A program made the translations under genes and the position numbers. From NCBI RefSeq assembly GCF_900637295.1, contig NZ_LR134363.1, positions 1,426,001 to 1,490,000 of the forward strand: a stretch of 64,000 bases of DNA. The letters are read 5' to 3'. Each line of letters begins with the position of its first letter. Position 1 is the stretch's first letter. This document shows, piece by piece, positions 1-10,267 of this stretch. The notes beneath the pieces were generated by a model. That model was not told the origin of the DNA. It saw only the letters and a program-made list of their open reading frames with translations, and ran no database searches. This DNA is from Actinomyces slackii. GTDB taxonomy: Bacteria > Actinomycetota > Actinomycetes > Actinomycetales > Actinomycetaceae.

Positions 1-1
1 G

Positions 2-1162
2 GAGTGCCAGGGCTCGGTGCTGACCAACAAGTACGCCGAGGGCTACCCCGGCCGCCGCTACTACGGAGGCTGCGAGGTGGTCGACGTCGCCGAGTCCCTG
101 GCCATCGAGCGCGCCAAGGCCGTCTTCGGCGCCGAGTACGCCAATGTCCAGCCGCACTCCGGCGCCCAGGCCAACGCCGCGGTCCTGCACGCCCTGGCCA
201 CCCCCGGGGACACCATCCTGGGCCTGTCCCTGGCCCACGGCGGGCACCTGACGCACGGCATGAAGATCAACTTCTCCGGCAAGAACTACCGCGCCACCGC
301 CTACGGGGTCGATGAGACCACCCACCGCATCGAGATGGAGCAGGTGCGCGAGGCCGCCCTGCGCGAGCGGCCCACGGTCATCATCGCCGGATGGTCGGCC
401 TACCCGCGCCACATGGACTTCGAGGCCTTCCGCGCCATCGCCGATGAGGTCGGCGCCGCCCTGTGGGTGGACATGGCCCACTTCGCCGGGCTCGTGGCCG
501 CGGGCCTGCACCCCAGTCCCGTGCCCCACGCCGATGTCGTGTCCACCACCGTCCACAAGACCCTGGGCGGGCCCCGCTCGGGCATGCTCCTGTCCAACCG
601 GGCCGAGCAGTGGGGCAAGAAGCTCAACTCCGCGGTCTTCCCCGGGCAGCAGGGCGGCCCCCTCATGCATGTCATCGCCGCCAAGGCCGTGGCCATGAAG
701 CTGGCGGGCACCCAGGAGTTCGCCGAGCGCCAGGCCCGCACCCTCCAGGGCGCCCGCCTCATCGCCGAGCGGCTCCTGGCCGAGGACGTGCGCGCCGCCG
801 GCGTCAAGCTCGTCACCGGGGGCACCGATGTCCACCTGGTGCTGGTCGACCTGGTCGACTCGGCCCTGGACGGCCAGCAGGCCGAGGACCTCCTGCACGC
901 CGCGGGGATCACCGTCAACCGCAACGCGGTGCCCTTCGACCCGCGCCCCCCGCGCGTGACCTCGGGCCTGCGCATCGGCACCCCGGCCCTGGCCACCCGC
1001 GGATTCGGCGCCGCGGAGTTCACCGAGGTCGCCGACATCATCGCCACCGCCCTCATCCACGGCGCCGCGGGCAGCGCCGACGAGGAGCTCCTGGCCGGTC
1101 TGCGCGGGCGCGTCGAGGCCCTGACCGGCGCCTTCCCCCTCTACGAGGGGCTGGCCCAGTGA
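2..1162 (+). CDS. glyA: Serine hydroxymethyltransferase, 5'-truncated by window
   Basis: This PLP enzyme interconverts serine and glycine while loading tetrahydrofolate with a one-carbon unit in the cytoplasm. The frame is open from base 2 and reads [24 protein letters not shown]-like family sequence at once, so the true start and roughly the first 45 residues lie outside the window. The PLP-lysine motif [11 protein letters not shown] is visible at about nt 546-580, and the C-terminal [15 protein letters not shown] segment is typical of GlyA. The stop overlaps the GTG start of folD, so the two one-carbon genes are translationally coupled. Identification is firm; only the start is missing. Confidence 0.97.
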   Translation, partial: ECQGSVLTNKYAEGYPGRRYYGGCEVVDVAESLAIERAKAVFGAEYANVQPHSGAQANAAVLHALATPGDTILGLSLAHGGHLTHGMKINFSGKNYRATAYGVDETTHRIEMEQVREAALRERPTVIIAGWSAYPRHMDFEAFRAIADEVGAALWVDMAHFAGLVAAGLHPSPVPHADVVSTTVHKTLGGPRSGMLLSNRAEQWGKKLNSAVFPGQQGGPLMHVIAAKAVAMKLAGTQEFAERQARTLQGARLIAERLLAEDVRAAGVKLVTGGTDVHLVLVDLVDSALDGQQAEDLLHAAGITVNRNAVPFDPRPPRVTSGLRIGTPALATRGFGAAEFTEVADIIATALIHGAAGSADEELLAGLRGRVEALTGAFPLYEGLAQ

Positions 1163-2067
1163 GGGCGCCCTGGGCGGGCAGCGCACAGGTCCTGGACGGC
1201 ACCGCCACGGCGGCCGCCATCAAGGCCGAGCTGGCCCAGCGGGTCAGGGCCCTGGGCGAGCGGGGCGTGAGACCCGGCCTGGGAACAATCCTGGTGGGCG
1301 AGGACCCTGGATCGGTGCGCTACGTGGCCGGCAAGCACACCGACTGCACCGAGGTGGGCATCACCTCCATCCGCGAGGACCTGCCCGCCAGCGCCACCCA
1401 GGCCGAGGTCGTCGCCGCCATCGACCGCCTCAACGCCGATCCGGCCTGCACCGGCTACATCGTCCAGCTGCCGCTGCCCGCCGGCGTGGACGCCAGCGCC
1501 GTCCTAGAGCGGATCGACCCGGACAAGGACGCCGACGGCCTGCACCCCACCAACCTGGGGCGGCTGGTCCTGCGCGGCTCGGGCCCGATCGACTCCCCGC
1601 TGCCCTGCACCCCGCGGGGCTGCATCGAGCTCATGACCCGTCACGGCATCGACCTGGCAGGCGCGAATGTCTGCGTGGTGGGCCGAGGGGTGACGGTGGG
1701 CCGCTCCATCGGCCTGCTCCTGGGGCGCAAGGAGGTCAACGCCACCGTGGACGTCTGCCACACCGGCACCGCCGACCTCGCCGGGCATGTCCGGCGCGCG
1801 GATATCGTCATCTCCGCGGCCGGCAGCCCCGGCATCATCACCGCGGAGATGGTGGCACCCGGCGCCGTCGTGCTGGATGTGGGAGTCTCGCGCGTGGTGG
1901 ATCCCGACACCGGCAAGGCCCGGATCGCGGGGGATGTGGCCGACGGCGTCGATGAGGTGGCCTCCTGGCTCTCCCCGAACCCCGGCGGGGTGGGGCCCAT
2001 GACCAGGGCCCTGCTCCTGGCCAATGTCGTCGAGGCCGCGGAGAGGGCCACCGGCATCCGCGCCTGA
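1159..2067 (+). CDS. folD: Bifunctional methylenetetrahydrofolate dehydrogenase/cyclohydrolase
   Basis: FolD oxidises 5,10-methylene-THF to methenyl-THF and hydrolyses it to 10-formyl-THF, using the one-carbon unit made by the upstream GlyA. The GTG start at 1159 overlaps the glyA stop (GTGA), giving 302 residues, the usual family length. Seen motifs are the substrate-site [19 protein letters not shown], the dinucleotide-binding [13 protein letters not shown], and the C-terminal [12 protein letters not shown]. The frame is open far upstream inside glyA, but that part is an overlap shadow. Coupled one-carbon operon; no separate promoter is evident. Confidence 0.96.
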   Translation: MRAPWAGSAQVLDGTATAAAIKAELAQRVRALGERGVRPGLGTILVGEDPGSVRYVAGKHTDCTEVGITSIREDLPASATQAEVVAAIDRLNADPACTGYIVQLPLPAGVDASAVLERIDPDKDADGLHPTNLGRLVLRGSGPIDSPLPCTPRGCIELMTRHGIDLAGANVCVVGRGVTVGRSIGLLLGRKEVNATVDVCHTGTADLAGHVRRADIVISAAGSPGIITAEMVAPGAVVLDVGVSRVVDPDTGKARIAGDVADGVDEVASWLSPNPGGVGPMTRALLLANVVEAAERATGIRA

Positions 2068-2186
2068 GCCCGCTCGCGCTGTGCCCGGGCGCAGTGCTCG
2101 GGGCGCTCACTCTGAGCCGCCCCGGGCCCTGGCCCGCCGGCGGCGAGAGCGCCCGCCCGCAGCCGGCCGAGCACCGGCTCAGTGGA

Positions 2187-2498
2187 TCACAGCAGGCCGG
2201 CCTCGCGCTCCTCGGCGGCGCGGCGCTGGGCGCGCAGGGCGATGATGCCCTGGCCGGCCAGCACCGCCCCGGCCAGGCACAGGGGCATGGAGGCCAGCCA
2301 CAGGAGGGTCGAGATCCGCGACAACGCCCCGAGCTGGGCCGCCGGGGGCAGGCAGGCCGCCACGATCATCAGGGCGATCCCCCACCACATGCGGCTCCAG
2401 GACCGCTGGGCCGTGCCCCCGGTGTCCCCGATGCCCTCGGTGTCACCGGTGCCGTCCACCGCTGCCGGCGCGTCCTGCCTCAGCCCCTCGCCGCTCAC
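2187..2498 (-). CDS. Small membrane protein, unknown function
   Basis: A 103-residue protein that I do not recognise. After a charged 35-residue N-terminus it has two hydrophobic segments, roughly residues 39-56 and 64-86, followed by a basic and acidic tail, which suggests a two-pass inner-membrane hairpin. It starts with GTG nine bases after the acylphosphatase stop on the same strand, with GAGGG just upstream, so it is probably co-transcribed with acyP. Base composition matches its neighbours. No catalytic motif is visible. Confidence 0.65.
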   Translation of the reverse strand: MSGEGLRQDAPAAVDGTGDTEGIGDTGGTAQRSWSRMWWGIALMIVAACLPPAAQLGALSRISTLLWLASMPLCLAGAVLAGQGIIALRAQRRAAEEREAGLL

Positions 2499-2507
2499 GT
2501 CCGGCCC

Positions 2508-2807
2508 TCAGTAGGTGATCTCGAAGCGGCGCCCCGACAGGCTCCCGGCGCGCATCTCGCTCACCCGCACTCCTCGAACCCGGGCCCAGTCGGGGCCGTG
2601 GTAGAGCCAGGCCACGAGGCGGGAGACGTCGTCGGCCGGGCCCTGGGCCATGACCTCGACATCGCCGTCGGGCAGGTTGCGGACCTCGCCGACCAGGCCC
2701 AGGCCCTGGGCGTGGTTGGCGCACTCGTAGCGGAATCCCACGCCCTGGACGCGGCCCGAGACAATGGCGTGGATCGTGCGGATGCGGGCAGGATCGCTCT
2801 GGCTCAT
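2508..2807 (-). CDS. acyP: Acylphosphatase
   Basis: A 99-residue acylphosphatase that hydrolyses acyl-phosphate bonds such as carbamoyl or acetyl phosphate. It shows the family phosphate-binding loop GRVQGVGFRY (with the catalytic Arg) and the NLPDGDVEV segment containing the catalytic Asn. The frame stays open much further upstream, across xthA, but the ATG at 2807 gives the standard length. A GACCAT hexamer lies six bases before this ATG and could be the -10 of a leaderless transcript. It diverges from xthA. Confidence 0.93.
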   Translation of the reverse strand: MSQSDPARIRTIHAIVSGRVQGVGFRYECANHAQGLGLVGEVRNLPDGDVEVMAQGPADDVSRLVAWLYHGPDWARVRGVRVSEMRAGSLSGRRFEITY

Positions 2808-2864
2808 GACCCCATGGTCCCAGGTCGCCGGCCCTGGCAACAGGCCCTGCCCGCCCCGCGCCCG

Positions 2865-2870
2865 TAGGCT
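2865..2870 (+). promoter_or_regulatory. Putative -10 box of xthA (leaderless)
   Basis: TAGGCT followed by gggggc and the ATG of xthA. The six-base distance would put the transcript start at or next to the start codon. No Shine-Dalgarno sequence is otherwise visible. Part of a recurring window-wide arrangement. Confidence 0.55.
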
Positions 2871-2876
2871 GGGGGC

Positions 2877-3695
2877 ATGCGTATCGCCACTGTCAATGTC
2901 AACGGCATCCGTGCCGCCGCCCGCAAGGGGATGGGGGAGTGGATCGCCTCCAGCGCCCCCGATGTCCTCCTCCTCCAGGAGGTCCGCGCCGATGAGGCCA
3001 TCGCCGCGGGCCTTCTCCCCGGGTACACCGCCGTGACCTGGCCCTGCCGCATCAAGGGCCGCGCCGGGGTGAGCGTGGCCGTGCGCGAGGGCGGCCCGGC
3101 CTCCATCGGCGCCGTGCGCCAGGGCATCGCCGCCCCTGGGACCCCCGAGCCCGACGTCGACTCCGGGCGCTGGCTGGAGGTCGACCTGTCCCTGGCGGAC
3201 GGGTCCTCGCTGACCGTCATCTCCGCCTACCTGCACTCCGGGCAGCTGGGCACCGAGAAGATGGACCAGAAGTACGCCCACCTGGACCTGGTCGACGCCC
3301 GCATGGCCGATCTCCTGACCGCCTCTCGCGACGGCGGCCAGCAGGTCATCATGGCCGGCGATCTCAACGTGGTGCGCTCGGAGAAGGACATCAAGAACTG
3401 GAAGCCCAACCACAACAAGATCGCCGGGGTCATGGATGAGGAGATCGCCCACCTGGAGTCCTGGTTCGCCTCGGGCTGGGTGGACGTCGCCCGCGAGCTG
3501 GCCGGCCCTGAGGCCCAGGGTCCCTACACGTGGTGGTCCCAGCGCGGCAAGGCCTTCGACAATGACGCGGGATGGCGCATCGACTACCAGGTGGCCACCC
3601 CGGGGCTGCGCCCCATGAGCGCGACCGTGGACCGGGCGGCCGACTACGCCTCGCGCTGGTCGGATCACGCCCCCCTGGTCGTCGAGTACGACTGA
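2877..3695 (+). CDS. xthA: Exodeoxyribonuclease III / AP endonuclease
   Basis: A 272-residue endonuclease/exonuclease/phosphatase-fold enzyme that cleaves at abasic sites and removes 3' blocks in base-excision repair. Seen signatures are NVNGIRAA at the N-terminus, the metal-binding LLLQEVR, the catalytic GDLNVV, KNWKPN, the RIDYQ segment, and the terminal SDHAPLVVEY with the catalytic His. Length is normal. It is monocistronic: a -10-like TAGGCT precedes the ATG by six bases, and a very long hairpin follows the stop. Confidence 0.95.
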   Translation: MRIATVNVNGIRAAARKGMGEWIASSAPDVLLLQEVRADEAIAAGLLPGYTAVTWPCRIKGRAGVSVAVREGGPASIGAVRQGIAAPGTPEPDVDSGRWLEVDLSLADGSSLTVISAYLHSGQLGTEKMDQKYAHLDLVDARMADLLTASRDGGQQVIMAGDLNVVRSEKDIKNWKPNHNKIAGVMDEEIAHLESWFASGWVDVARELAGPEAQGPYTWWSQRGKAFDNDAGWRIDYQVATPGLRPMSATVDRAADYASRWSDHAPLVVEYD

Positions 3696-3707
3696 CCGGC
3701 GGATCCA

Positions 3708-3772
3708 CCTCCACGCCGAGACGGCTGCGCGCCGGGCAGGATGCCCGGCGCGCCGCCGTCTCGGCGTGGAGG
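3708..3772. terminator. Long hairpin, bidirectional terminator
   Basis: Two 31-base arms (3708-3738 and 3742-3772) are complementary except for one mismatch and enclose a 3-base loop. It sits exactly between the convergent stops of xthA and the MacB-like permease gene, so it can terminate both. No T-tract is present, as is common in high-GC actinobacteria. Confidence 0.8.
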
Positions 3773-3776
3773 AGGC

Positions 3777-5163
3777 TCAGTAGCGGATCGCGTCGATGGG
3801 GCGGATGCGCACCGCCACGATGGCCGGGACGATGCCGGCCAGGGATCCCACGCCGGCCGCCGAGATCAGGCCGATGAGGGCGGCCGTCATCGGGAAGGGC
3901 GGGCGCACAAGGGGCTCGGCCCCCAGGATGGCCACCAGTGGGACGTACCTCATCGCCACGATGGCCAGGGCGATGCCCACCAGGCCGGCGATGACCGTGG
4001 CGACCACGGACTCGAGCATGATGGAGAAGAAGATCCGCTGGCTCGTGGCGCCGAAGGATCGTCGCACGCCGATCTCATGGATGCGCTGGCGCACCGTGAC
4101 CAGAGAGATGTTGACCAGGGACAGGGCCCCCAGGAGCATGACGAAGATGCCAGCAGCGGTGACCACCCTGATGAAGGTGTCGCCCTGGTTGCCGGCCCCG
4201 GCTCCCTGCAGGTTGGAGCGGACTTGGGCAGAGCCCGCGCCGAACTCGGCATCGAAGTCATTGCGCACCAGGGTGCGCATCTGCGGGTCGCCGCTCTTGC
4301 CGGCCCAGATCTCCAGGGTGGGATTGGGCAGGGGGTAGTCCTTGGGCAGGACCTGCTCCAGGGAGTCGCGCAGCACATAGGCCTTGAGAGGCTCGGCGCA
4401 CTTGACGGTCTGGCCCTGCTCGTTCTGCTCGAAGCACATGCTCGACGACGGGTCGGGGGGCAGGACGCCCACGATGGTGAAGGTGGTGTGCACCGGGGCG
4501 TAGGCCTCAACGGTGACCGGGGCCTCGAGCTTCTCGATGCCCATGCGCTGGAGCACGCTCTGGCTGACGACCAGGGAGGGCGAGAGGTCATCGGAGTCAT
4601 CCGGGCGGAACCAGCGTCCCTGCTCCACCTGGGTGCGGTGCAGCACCCGGTACTGGCTGGAGACCGCCGTGGAGGTGACCTTGGCCGGGCCCTCGGGGAA
4701 GGCCAGACGCAGGGGGACGTCGTAGAAGGTCGTGGAGTGCTTGATCTGGTAGCGCTTCACGAAGTCGTCCATGGCGGTGGAGATTCTCTCCCTCTGCCGG
4801 CTGGAGCTGACCGTGCTCGTCGCGTTCTGCGCTCCTGCCCCGCCCTGCGCGCCCGCGCCTCCCTGCGAGGCGGCGCTCGCCTGGCCGTCGGACTGACCGT
4901 CGGATTGGCCTGTGCCCTGGTCCGCCGACTCGTCCTGAGGGGCGTTCTCATCGGCCTTCTTGGGGGTCACCGTCAGGGAGATCGTGCCCGGCCGACCGCT
5001 GATCTGATCGTTGAGATCCTGAATGGTCTGGACCGCGACCTGCCCCAGGGCGATGACGAAGGTCATGGCGGCCACGGCCACGGCCACGCCGACCAGGGAG
5101 AGCAGCACGCGCAGCTTGCCGATGCGCACCTGCCCCCATGCCTCTGTGAGAGCTCCGAAGATC

Positions 5164-5171
<8 letters not shown>
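3777..5171 (-). CDS. MacB/FtsX-type ABC transporter permease
   Basis: A 464-residue inner-membrane subunit of a MacAB-like tripartite-style exporter. It has one N-terminal membrane segment (about residues 21-43) and a large extracytoplasmic MacB periplasmic-core-type domain, with a Q/S/G/A-rich linker near residues 75-115. Three C-terminal membrane segments form the FtsX domain, with the hallmark EIGVRRSFGAT after the second TM. The ATG at 5171 overlaps the upstream ATPase gene by 8 bases. It is the last gene of a minus-strand operon (adaptor, ATPase, permease). Substrate is unknown; peptides, lipoproteins or drugs are typical for the family. Confidence 0.9.
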
Positions 5172-5996
<825 letters not shown>

Positions 5997-6000
<4 letters not shown>

Positions 6001-7055
6001 GAGATCTCCTTGCCGTTCTCGTCATAGCACGCCGACTGGTCCCTCTCGCAGGTGTTGGGGGTGCCGGTGCGCTGGATGTCCTTGCCCGGGACGAACTGCA
6101 GGATGGTGGCGCCCTCCTTGAGGCCCTCAGTGATCTGCACGTTCTTGCCGTCGTTGATCCCCAGGGACACCTCGGTCTTGACCGCCGAGCTCGGCTTCTT
6201 GGGGTCGGACAGGACCCAGACGCTCCCGGTGGAGTAGTTCCCCTCAATGGCGGTCACCGGAACCACGATCGCATCAGAGGCTGATCCGGCGTCAATGGTG
6301 ATCTTGGCCTTCAGGCCGGGGAAGACCTGCTGATCGCCGGGCACTGAGCAGCGCACCTCCACACTCGTGCCGTCGCCGGTGGTGGTGGTCGTGTCCCCCG
6401 TGGTGGGGTCGGTCTTGGAGGTCTGGTCGTCCTTGGTGCCGATCTTCAGGTTGGTGCAGGAGAAGGGCGCGGGCCCGGAGTCGACCGACACCGAGGCCTC
6501 CGTCGGGGGGTTGGTCAGCCGGTACTGCTGGGCCGCGGTCACCTTTCCCTTGGCCGAGTAGCTGCCGGCGGCCACCGTGGCCACCACGGTGCCGACCGTC
6601 GCCTCCTGATCCTTGATCACCTTGTAGGTGATCGTTCCGCCGACGGGGGCGTAGACATCCTCCCAGGTGACCTTGGGCTCGCGCTGCTCGGTGGTGGTAT
6701 TGCCCTCCTCATCGGTGGAGGTCACCGGCTCCTGCGCCTCGGTCTTCTTCAGCGTGAGGATCGGCTCGCCGGCGGCCACCTGCGCCCCGTCCTCGTAGAC
6801 GAGGCGGGCCACGGTCCCCGCCATGGTCGCCTTGGCCTCCTTCGGAGCGTCCTCGACGATCTGCCCCTCGACGGTCAGCGAGTTGGAGATGTCCGCCTTG
6901 GCCACGGTGATGGTGGGGGCGTTGATCGCGAACTGGGGCTCCGGTGCGCTCTGGTCCTGGGCGCCGGATGAGGGGAAGAAGGCGATCTTGGTCAGGGCCA
7001 CGGCGACGATCAGGGCGATGAGCACCTTGATCGAAGGCATGATGTAGCGTTTCAC
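5997..7055 (-). CDS. HlyD/MacA-like adaptor of the ABC exporter
   Basis: A 352-residue membrane-anchored adaptor. It has a single hydrophobic segment near residues 9-27, then barrel-sandwich/lipoyl-like sequence (GTVARLVYEDGAQVAAGEPILTL is split around the TM-distal hairpin) and a C-terminal beta-barrel-like part (VVPVTAIEG, VSLGINDGKNVQI). The coiled-coil hairpin of Gram-negative MacA is mostly absent, as in Gram-positive homologues. The GTG start at 7055 has AAGGA six bases upstream. First gene of the adaptor-ATPase-permease operon. Confidence 0.85.
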
Positions 7056-7167
7056 AGCGTTCCTTCACTCGATGTCTGGGCAGAATTCATGTGCGTCTGA
7101 TCGCAGCCTAAAGCCGCCCCTGGCCTGCGGGAATCATGCTTGAGGATGAACATGCGCCCCACGCACC

Positions 7168-7203
7168 CCGCCCTGTGGACCACGGTGCGGGGCCACAGGG
7201 CGG
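7168..7203 (-). terminator. Hairpin downstream of galK
   Basis: Perfect 11-base arms (7168-7178 and 7193-7203) with a 14-base loop, about 77 bases past the galK stop and before the MacA-like operon. It could terminate galK transcripts. The rest of 7056-7279 shows no gene. Confidence 0.5.
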
Positions 7204-7279
7204 AGGTGGAGGACGTGAGGGAGAACTCAGATCTGAGCGAGGTCCCGGCCCAGCGCTCATCGCCGGCCAGGGCCTGCCC

Positions 7280-8572
7280 TCAGTGGACGCGGCCGGCCGG
7301 GGCGCTGGGCACGGCGTCGAGGAAGGCCGGCGGGTTGAAGCCCTGGCTCTCATAGGCGGCGGCAACGGCCCGGGCGATCTCCTGGACGGCGCCGGCGTCC
7401 ACCAGGGCGATGGCCGAGCCCCCGAACCCGCCCCCGGTCATGCGGGCCCCGTGCGCCCCCGCGGCCCGGGCCGCCTCCACCGCCGTGTCCAGCTCGGGGC
7501 AGGTGCACTCGTAGTCCACGCGCAGCGACTCATGCGAGGCATCCATGAGGGCGCCCACGGCGGCCAGCTTCTCCCCGGCCAGAGGGCGGCCGTCCTGCAG
7601 AAGCGCCACCAGCTCCTTGGTGCGGGCGATCTCGGTGACCACGTGCCGGGTGCGGCGCACGAGGATGTCGGCGTCCTCCTGGCTGCCCTGCTCACTGGCC
7701 TCCAGGCGCTCCAGCGCCGCGGGCAGATCCTGTGCGGACAGATCCGCCAGCAGCTCGATCCCCAGGATGCGGGCCGAGCGCTCGCAGGCGGCGCGACGCG
7801 CCCCGTACTGGCCATCGACCAGGGAGTGCTTGGCCTTGGTGTCGATGACCAGCAGAGCCAGCCCCTCAGCGGCCAGATCGAAGGGCACATGGGTCACCGA
7901 GCCGTCCCTGCAGTCCAGCTCCAGGGCATGGCCCTCCCGGCAGCGAAGCGAGGCGGACTGGTCCATGCCGCCTGTGGGGGCGCCGGCCATCTCGTTCTCG
8001 GTGCGCACGCACACCGCGACCAGCCGGGCCCGTCCGGCGTCGTCGGGCTGCTCGGCGCTGCCGGCCAGGCCCAGCCCGGCCACCTCATCGATGGCGACGG
8101 CGGCCGAGCACTCCAGCGCGGCCGAGGAGGACAGGCCCCCGCCCAGGGGCACGCAGGAGACCAGGGCCGCGTCGAATCCGGGCAGATCCGAGACGCCCTC
8201 CTGCTCCAGCGCCCAGGCCACCCCCGCGATGTAGGAGGCCCAGTGGCGCACCTCGCCCGGGCTGCCCTTGGGGCCGATCTCATCGAGGTCCAGGACATCG
8301 ACCTGCTCCCGCGTCTGGGTCGAGACCAGGCGGACGGTGCGGTCATCGCGGCGGCGCAGCGCCAGGTAGGCCCGGTGCGGCAGGGCGATGGGCAGGGCCA
8401 GGCCGCCGTTGTAGTCCGTGTGCTCCCCGATGACGTTGACGCGCCCCGGGGCGCTCCACACGCCGTCGGGCTCAGCCTCGAAGACCTCGCGGAACAGCTC
8501 GGTGGCTGCCCGAGCCCCCTCATCCGGCTCCATGGCGGGGGAGAAGACGGGGGAGGACGACGATGTGCTCAT
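7280..8572 (-). CDS. galK: Galactokinase
   Basis: A GHMP-family kinase that phosphorylates galactose to galactose-1-phosphate, first committed step of the Leloir pathway. The galactokinase signature GRVNVIGEHTDYNGG is near the N-terminus, the ATP-binding GGGLSSSAALE about a third of the way in, and the GHMP motif MTGGGFGGSAIAL near the C-terminus. I chose the ATG at 8572 (430 residues) because AGGAG lies six bases before it; the upstream in-frame GTG at 8590 would put that RBS inside the gene. It lies downstream of a DeoR-type regulator; galT and galE are not in the window. Confidence 0.96.
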   Translation of the reverse strand: MSTSSSSPVFSPAMEPDEGARAATELFREVFEAEPDGVWSAPGRVNVIGEHTDYNGGLALPIALPHRAYLALRRRDDRTVRLVSTQTREQVDVLDLDEIGPKGSPGEVRHWASYIAGVAWALEQEGVSDLPGFDAALVSCVPLGGGLSSSAALECSAAVAIDEVAGLGLAGSAEQPDDAGRARLVAVCVRTENEMAGAPTGGMDQSASLRCREGHALELDCRDGSVTHVPFDLAAEGLALLVIDTKAKHSLVDGQYGARRAACERSARILGIELLADLSAQDLPAALERLEASEQGSQEDADILVRRTRHVVTEIARTKELVALLQDGRPLAGEKLAAVGALMDASHESLRVDYECTCPELDTAVEAARAAGAHGARMTGGGFGGSAIALVDAGAVQEIARAVAAAYESQGFNPPAFLDAVPSAPAGRVH

Positions 8573-8674
8573 GATGATCTCCTGATTCACGATGTGATCG
8601 GATGGGTGGAGGACGGTGACGATGCGGTGAGGACGCGGTGGGGATGTGATGGGGGCGCGGTGCCGGGCCCGGTC

Positions 8675-9514
8675 TCAGGTGGCGATGACCAGGCGCGCCC
8701 CGGCCTCGTCGAGGGCCTGGACGGTGGCCGGATCGGGCTGGGACTCGGTGATGAGGACCCCGATGTCCCGGGTGTGGCAGAAGGAGCGCAGGCCCAGGAC
8801 CCCCCATTTTGAGGAGTCGAGCACGGCCACCACGCTGCGCCCCGTGGCCGCCAGCGCCTGATTGGTGGAGGCCTCCATGAGATTGGGCGTCATGAGGCCG
8901 GCCTCCGGGGTGAAGCCGTGGGCTCCCAGGAAGACCCACTCAACGCGAATGGTGCGCAGGGCATCGACCGCCACCAGGCCCACCAGGGCGCTCGACGGCG
9001 TTCGCTCGCCCCCCGTCAGCACGATCGAGGGGGCGTCGCGGCCCTCGGCGCGCGAGGCATCAGCCGCGTCGAAGAGCAGCTGCGCGGCCGGCAGGGAGTT
9101 GGTGATCACCGTCAGGGTCCCGAAGTGCTCCACCTCGGTCAGCGCCCGGGCCAGGGCCAGCGCCGTGGTGCCCCCCGAGATGGCCAGGGAGTCCCCGGGG
9201 CGCACCAGCGCCGCCCCCGCGGCGCCGATGCGCCGCTTGGCGTCGGGGTGGAGGGTGGACTTGGTCTGGAAGCGGGGCTCAGCACTGGTGGGGCTGGAGG
9301 GGACCGCCCCTCCGTGGACGCGCTCAACCAGCCCCTGGCTCACCAGCTCGGTGATGTCCCGGCGCACCGTCATCTCTGAGATGCCCAGCTCCTCGACGAC
9401 GTCGGCCACGCGGACTCCGCCTGTGGCCGCGACGCGCTCCAGAATGTGCTCCTGGCGCTGACGGGCGAGCATCGGCGCCGGCCGGGCGCCACCGGAGGCA
9501 GCAGCATGGTGCAT
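8675..9514 (-). CDS. DeoR-family transcriptional regulator
   Basis: A 279-residue sugar-operon regulator. The N-terminal DeoR helix-turn-helix (VADVVEELGISEMTVRRDI) ends in the typical ERVHGGAV, and a DeoRC sugar-phosphate-sensing domain follows (ISGGTTALALARAL, VLTGGERT, VFLGAHGF, VVAVLDSSKWG). It precedes galK by about 100 bases on the same strand and probably controls it, with galactose metabolites as a plausible effector. The frame is open for another 600 codons upstream, which is a shadow of the opposite strand. The ATG at 9514 is preceded by CAGGAT six bases away, a near-match to the leaderless pattern. Confidence 0.9.
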   Translation of the reverse strand: MHHAAASGGARPAPMLARQRQEHILERVAATGGVRVADVVEELGISEMTVRRDITELVSQGLVERVHGGAVPSSPTSAEPRFQTKSTLHPDAKRRIGAAGAALVRPGDSLAISGGTTALALARALTEVEHFGTLTVITNSLPAAQLLFDAADASRAEGRDAPSIVLTGGERTPSSALVGLVAVDALRTIRVEWVFLGAHGFTPEAGLMTPNLMEASTNQALAATGRSVVAVLDSSKWGVLGLRSFCHTRDIGVLITESQPDPATVQALDEAGARLVIAT

Positions 9515-9694
9515 GGCCCCATCCTGCCAGACCCGCCCCGCGGCCATGCCCGTCCAAGCCCGTCTTGGTGCGTCAAGGTCGGCATGCGGCCTCAGGAGGG
9601 GCCCGGCTGGGAACTTGGTCCTGAATCGCGGTAGTGTCACCATGGTCCCGTTCCCCGTCATCGCGCTCCCTGCACAGGAAAGGAGATCAGGAGT

Positions 9695-10261
9695 ATGCAC
9701 CTGCCTGCGCCTGACGCTCACCAGTGCATCATCGGCGTGGCCATCGCCCTGCCCGATCGCGATGCCGCCAAGGTCCGCGCCGTGCGGGCCGCGGCCGGAG
9801 ACCCCCTGGCCCAGGTGGTGCCGCCCCACATCACGCTGCTTCCCCCCACCGCTGTCGACGTCGACCGCCTGGGGGACATCACCGAGCACCTGGCCCGGGT
9901 GGCCGCGCGCACGGCGCCCTTCACCGTCCACCTCCAGGATGTGGGCACCTTCAGGCCCATCAGCCCGGTGGTCTTCCTCTCCCTGAGCCAGGGAGTCGCC
10001 GAGTGCGACTGCCTCCAGGGCTCCGTGCGCGACCAGGACGGCCCTCTGGCCAGGCCCCTGAGCTTCCCCTTCCACCCGCATGTCACCCTGGCCCATGAGG
10101 TCGACGACGCCGGGCTCGACAATGCCGCCGGCGCCGGCGCCGAGCTGGATATCGCCTTCACCGCATCCAGCCTTCACCTCTACCGCTTCAGCGCCGAGGG
10201 GACCTGGGAGATCATCTCCACCTCCTCCTTCACCGCCGCGCCCCTTCCGGTGGCGGGCTGA
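9695..10261 (+). CDS. 2'-5' RNA ligase / 2H phosphoesterase family protein
   Basis: A 188-residue 2H-phosphoesterase-fold protein. Both catalytic H-x-T motifs are present: PPHITLL about residue 45 and HPHVTLA about residue 128, each placed as in LigT/ThpR-like proteins. The family cleaves or forms 2'-5' or cyclic phosphodiester bonds in RNA or nucleotides; the substrate here is unknown. The ATG at 9695 has a strong AGGAG five bases before it. The YihY-like gene starts six bases after the stop, so the two are co-transcribed. Confidence 0.82.
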   Translation: MHLPAPDAHQCIIGVAIALPDRDAAKVRAVRAAAGDPLAQVVPPHITLLPPTAVDVDRLGDITEHLARVAARTAPFTVHLQDVGTFRPISPVVFLSLSQGVAECDCLQGSVRDQDGPLARPLSFPFHPHVTLAHEVDDAGLDNAAGAGAELDIAFTASSLHLYRFSAEGTWEIISTSSFTAAPLPVAG

Positions 10262-10267
10262 CACGCC

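Noticed and set aside
2508-3668. A 386-codon extension of the acylphosphatase frame
   Set aside because: The extra N-terminus is a shadow of xthA; the family length is about 90-100 residues and matches the ATG at 2807.
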